Part shown: in pieces, positions 16,170 through 17,901 of the stretch
How positions within the stretch are numbered: the stretch's first letter is position 1
Layout of the letters: every line of letters begins with the position of its first letter
Assembly (NCBI GenBank): GCA_903834675.1
Contig: CAILKC010000678.1
Span: 1-17,901, forward strand
Reading direction: 5' to 3'
Length of the DNA: 17,901 nucleotides
DNA from: an uncultured Victivallales bacterium
GTDB lineage: Bacteria > Verrucomicrobiota > Lentisphaeria > Oligosphaerales > JAFGRS01
The notes under the pieces: model-generated
Told to the model about the DNA's origin: nothing
Seen by the model: only the letters and a program-made list of their open reading frames with translations
Databases searched by the model: none
Translations under genes and position numbers: made by a program

Positions 16170-16924
16170 CAGTAGGCCCCTTTCCCCAAGAGTACCGCCG
16201 GCACGGTCAGGAGAAGAAGCTTAAGGTCCACCCACTGACTTTGGCTCTCGATATACTGCACATCGAGCTGCACTTGCTGATCGAAGGGGATATCGCCGCG
16301 ACCGCTGACTTGCCAGATGCAGGTAAGGCCAGGCTTCACGTCCAGGCGTCGCCGGTCGGCCAGGGTGTACAGCTCCACCTCGCGCGGCACCGGTGGCCGT
16401 GGCCCGACCAGCGACATGTCCCCCTTGAGCACGCACCAGAACTGCGGCAGCTCGTCGATGCTGGCGCGCCGGATCAGACGTCCGATCCAGGTGATCCGCG
16501 GGTCACGCTTCATCTTGAAGGTGATGCTCTGGTGGCCATGGTCGCTCTGCGCCATGAGCTTGTCCTTGAGAGCCTCGGCGTTCACAAGCATGGAGCGGAA
16601 CTTCGGAAAAGGGAACTCCCGGCCATACTGACCCACGCGTCTCTGCACGAAGAACACCGGACCGCCGTCGGTCAGCTTGATCAGCAGGCCGAGCACGACA
16701 AAAAATGGCAGGAGCAGGGTCAGCGCCAGCAGGGAGCACACCACGTCCATGGCACGCTTGAGCAGTCGAGTGCCGCCGACTACCGCCAACCAGGCATAGC
16801 GCTTGCGCCAGTAGCGCAGGCGGTTGCGCCAGTCGCCGGCCACGCCGCCGCCATAGCGCCGGTGCAGCTCTTCCAGCAGCTCGAGGCGCCCCGGAGCCGG
16901 GCGGGTCTGGGTAGACTCGTTCAT
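16169..16924 (-). CDS. Initiating sugar transferase, WcaJ/PglC-type (bacterial sugar transferase family)
   Basis: A 251-residue monotopic polyprenyl-phosphate phosphoglycosyltransferase. After a basic N-terminus come LLKRAMD (54-60) and a membrane-embedded hydrophobic helix with a central Pro (61-84). GGPVFFVQRRVG, FPFPKFRSM, DPRITWIGRLIRRAS, the catalytic DELPQ (157-161), KGDMSLVGPRPPVP (167-180) and KPGLTCIWQVSGRG (197-210) follow. All family motifs are intact. The four-helix N-terminal domain of long WcaJ proteins is absent, as in short forms such as PglC. It should transfer a sugar phosphate from a nucleotide sugar to undecaprenyl phosphate, the first step in exopolysaccharide or O-antigen repeat synthesis. 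A GGAGA ribosome site (about 16936-16932) precedes the ATG. It lies 170 bases downstream of the STAS gene on the same strand. Confidence 0.93.
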   Translation of the reverse strand: MNESTQTRPAPGRLELLEELHRRYGGGVAGDWRNRLRYWRKRYAWLAVVGGTRLLKRAMDVVCSLLALTLLLPFFVVLGLLIKLTDGGPVFFVQRRVGQYGREFPFPKFRSMLVNAEALKDKLMAQSDHGHQSITFKMKRDPRITWIGRLIRRASIDELPQFWCVLKGDMSLVGPRPPVPREVELYTLADRRRLDVKPGLTCIWQVSGRGDIPFDQQVQLDVQYIESQSQWVDLKLLLLTVPAVLLGKGAY

Positions 16925-16943
16925 GCCGTGGTCTCCGCGTCAG

Positions 16944-16966
16944 GCCGCCACCTGGCGGTGGGCGGC
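16944..16966 (-). promoter_or_regulatory. Hairpin just upstream of the sugar transferase ribosome site
   Basis: On the minus strand GCCGCC-C-ACC and GGT-GGCGGC form a 9-bp stem with one bulge and a GCCA loop. It ends about 8 bases before the GGAGA ribosome site of the sugar transferase gene. There is no T run, so it is not an intrinsic terminator. It could affect translation or mRNA stability between the STAS and sugar transferase genes, but may also be a chance product of high GC. Confidence 0.3.
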
Positions 16967-17094
16967 TACGTCGTGCAGCACGCGCTGAGTACGCCGGACG
17001 GTGGCGGCTATGACCAACAAGTGAGGCACCGTTCGGTACTCTCTGGGGTTGAGAGAAGGGTGAATCGAAGGGCCCTGATGGTGCGCCATCCCGG

Positions 17095-17433
17095 CTAGGC
17101 GCGAAACGCCCGCAGGGCCTCCTCGCGCGAGTTCAAAATGTCCAGGATGCGGTGAAACCGCACCAGTTCAAAGACTACCCGCACGGACTTCGAGACGTTG
17201 CATATCTTCAGGTCGCCGCCGCGACCGGTCAACTGCCGCATGGTGGAAAGGAGGGCGCCCAGCCCCGAACTGTCGACAAAGCCCACCTCGCCGAAGTCCA
17301 GCACCGCTTTGCCGCGGTTCTCAAGGAGCGGCCCAAGGTCGCGCTTGAACTCGTCCGTGTTGGCCGCATCCAGCGCCTTCGCATGCACCTTGACCACCAC
17401 CACGTCAGCGATTTCCTCAGCCGTAATCTTCAT
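17095..17433 (-). CDS. STAS-domain anti-anti-sigma-like protein (RsbV/SpoIIAA/HsbA type)
   Basis: A 112-residue single STAS domain starting MKITAEEIADVVVVKV. The motif VLDFGEVGFVDSSGLGALL (44-62) carries Ser55/Ser56, the place where RsbV, SpoIIAA and HsbA are phosphorylated. The ATG at 17433 is used; a longer frame to 17496 would add 21 residues of low plausibility before the domain. In partner switching such proteins bind their target only when dephosphorylated by a PP2C enzyme and are inactivated by an RsbW-type kinase. Both activities occur in the fused protein at 12653-14299. No sigma factor or separate anti-sigma factor is in the window. The gene precedes the initiating sugar transferase, an arrangement reminiscent of SypA at the head of the Vibrio fischeri syp polysaccharide cluster. 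Confidence 0.9.
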   Translation of the reverse strand: MKITAEEIADVVVVKVHAKALDAANTDEFKRDLGPLLENRGKAVLDFGEVGFVDSSGLGALLSTMRQLTGRGGDLKICNVSKSVRVVFELVRFHRILDILNSREEALRAFRA

Positions 17434-17806
17434 GTTCGCCCTGTGCCTCGCTCGCCCGTGGGCCGCCAGCACCAAGCGGTGGCCCGTTCTGATCAACCGG
17501 TCGCGCCCTGCCCGTGTCCGGGTACTGAAGACCCAGCCACCGTGGTTACATTATACAACATACTGACCAAACCTGCATATGCGAGGTTCGCGCTTTGACC
17601 CCTCCACCTCGGGCGCAGGTCAGTTCCGTAGGGGTTTGCTGGTATGAGAACCGCAGAGGGTCGAGGGCCTGCCCGCCGTGGTGGGTCGAGAGACGAGTGT
17701 CCGAGTCCCCCCCCGTCGATTCGATCCCGATTTCAATCTCGATCCGCCATCCCACCGCTACGGTTTCGCGGCGGTACCCCCAGCCGCGGAAGTCGCGGGG
17801 TCGCCT
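17434..17806. other. Gene-free stretch upstream of the STAS gene
   Basis: I see no supported gene here. It holds an AT-rich patch (about 17546-17580) with a possible -10 box, a run of eight C (17707-17714), and a short imperfect GAT(T/C)-based hexamer repeat (about 17716-17742). Confidence 0.6.
17550..17555 (-). promoter_or_regulatory. Possible -10 element for the STAS gene
   Basis: The minus strand reads a perfect TATAAT in the only AT-rich patch upstream of the STAS gene, about 117 bases before its ATG. No convincing -35 box lies 16-18 bases further up and there is no extended -10, so this is tentative. Confidence 0.3.
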
Positions 17807-17901
17807 CTGCCTCTTCAGCCCCGAAGGGGCGCCATCCCTTCTGCCTCTTCAGCCCCGAAGGGGCGCCATCCCTCAGCCCAGGGCAGCGCCCTGGGTACCG
17901 G
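17807..17901. repeat. Interspersed GC-rich palindromic repeat, copy 3 (left part, cut by the window end)
   Basis: Two direct 34-base units (17807-17840 and 17841-17873/4) each contain CAGCCCCGAAGGGGCG. They are followed by CCCAGGGCAGCGCCCTGGGT, which matches the left arm of the copy at 2033-2077. The duplicated 34-base unit is not seen in the other two copies. The element continues beyond the window. Confidence 0.75.

Overview
The window is GC-rich, densely coded bacterial DNA. It is probably from an uncultured member of the PVC group (Planctomycetota, Verrucomicrobiota or Lentisphaerota). The evidence is three prepilin-like proteins of the H-X9-DG type, a HEAT-repeat lipoprotein, a secreted InlB-like protein, and interspersed palindromic repeats built on CCCAGGGC..GCCCTGGG. 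No rRNA, tRNA, CRISPR array or transposase gene is visible. The phylum assignment is an inference from gene content.

Layout. Positions 1-550 hold one copy of the interspersed repeat and a good sigma70-type promoter. They lead to a secreted protein with two InlB-like repeats (551-1870), which ends in a clear intrinsic terminator. A second, almost complete copy of the interspersed repeat (2033-2263) precedes a HEAT-repeat lipoprotein gene (2299-3273). On the minus strand, 6129-3330 is a translationally coupled three-gene operon: a GT2 polyprenyl-phosphate glycosyltransferase, a DUF2304 membrane protein and a GT-C membrane glycosyltransferase. It has its own promoter near 6200. The divergent gap behind it holds a roughly 390-bp array of short hairpin-forming repeats (6267-6660). 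Three paralogous prepilin-like genes follow on the plus strand (6804-9315). A 268-bp MITE-like element with 19-bp terminal inverted repeats and a perfect 9-bp target duplication lies between the second and third.

Positions 9470-14679 form a tightly overlapping plus-strand signalling operon: a CHASE4-HAMP-PAS hybrid histidine kinase, an Hpt phosphotransfer protein, a fused REC-PP2C phosphatase-HATPase protein (RsbU/RsbW-like) and a CheY-like receiver. Facing it on the minus strand are a STAS anti-anti-sigma-like protein (17433-17095), a WcaJ/PglC-type initiating sugar transferase (16924-16169) and an unusual fusion of a degenerate nucleotidyltransferase, a left-handed beta-helix and a sugar transferase (16169-14670). 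The window ends in a third copy of the interspersed repeat.

How the parts may work together (inference). The kinase, Hpt and REC-PP2C-HATPase proteins resemble the HptB-HsbR-HsbA partner-switching pathway of Pseudomonas aeruginosa. The STAS gene placed at the head of a polysaccharide gene pair resembles SypA in Vibrio fischeri. The 9.4-17.4 kb half is therefore best read as a two-component/partner-switching module that controls synthesis of a surface polysaccharide.
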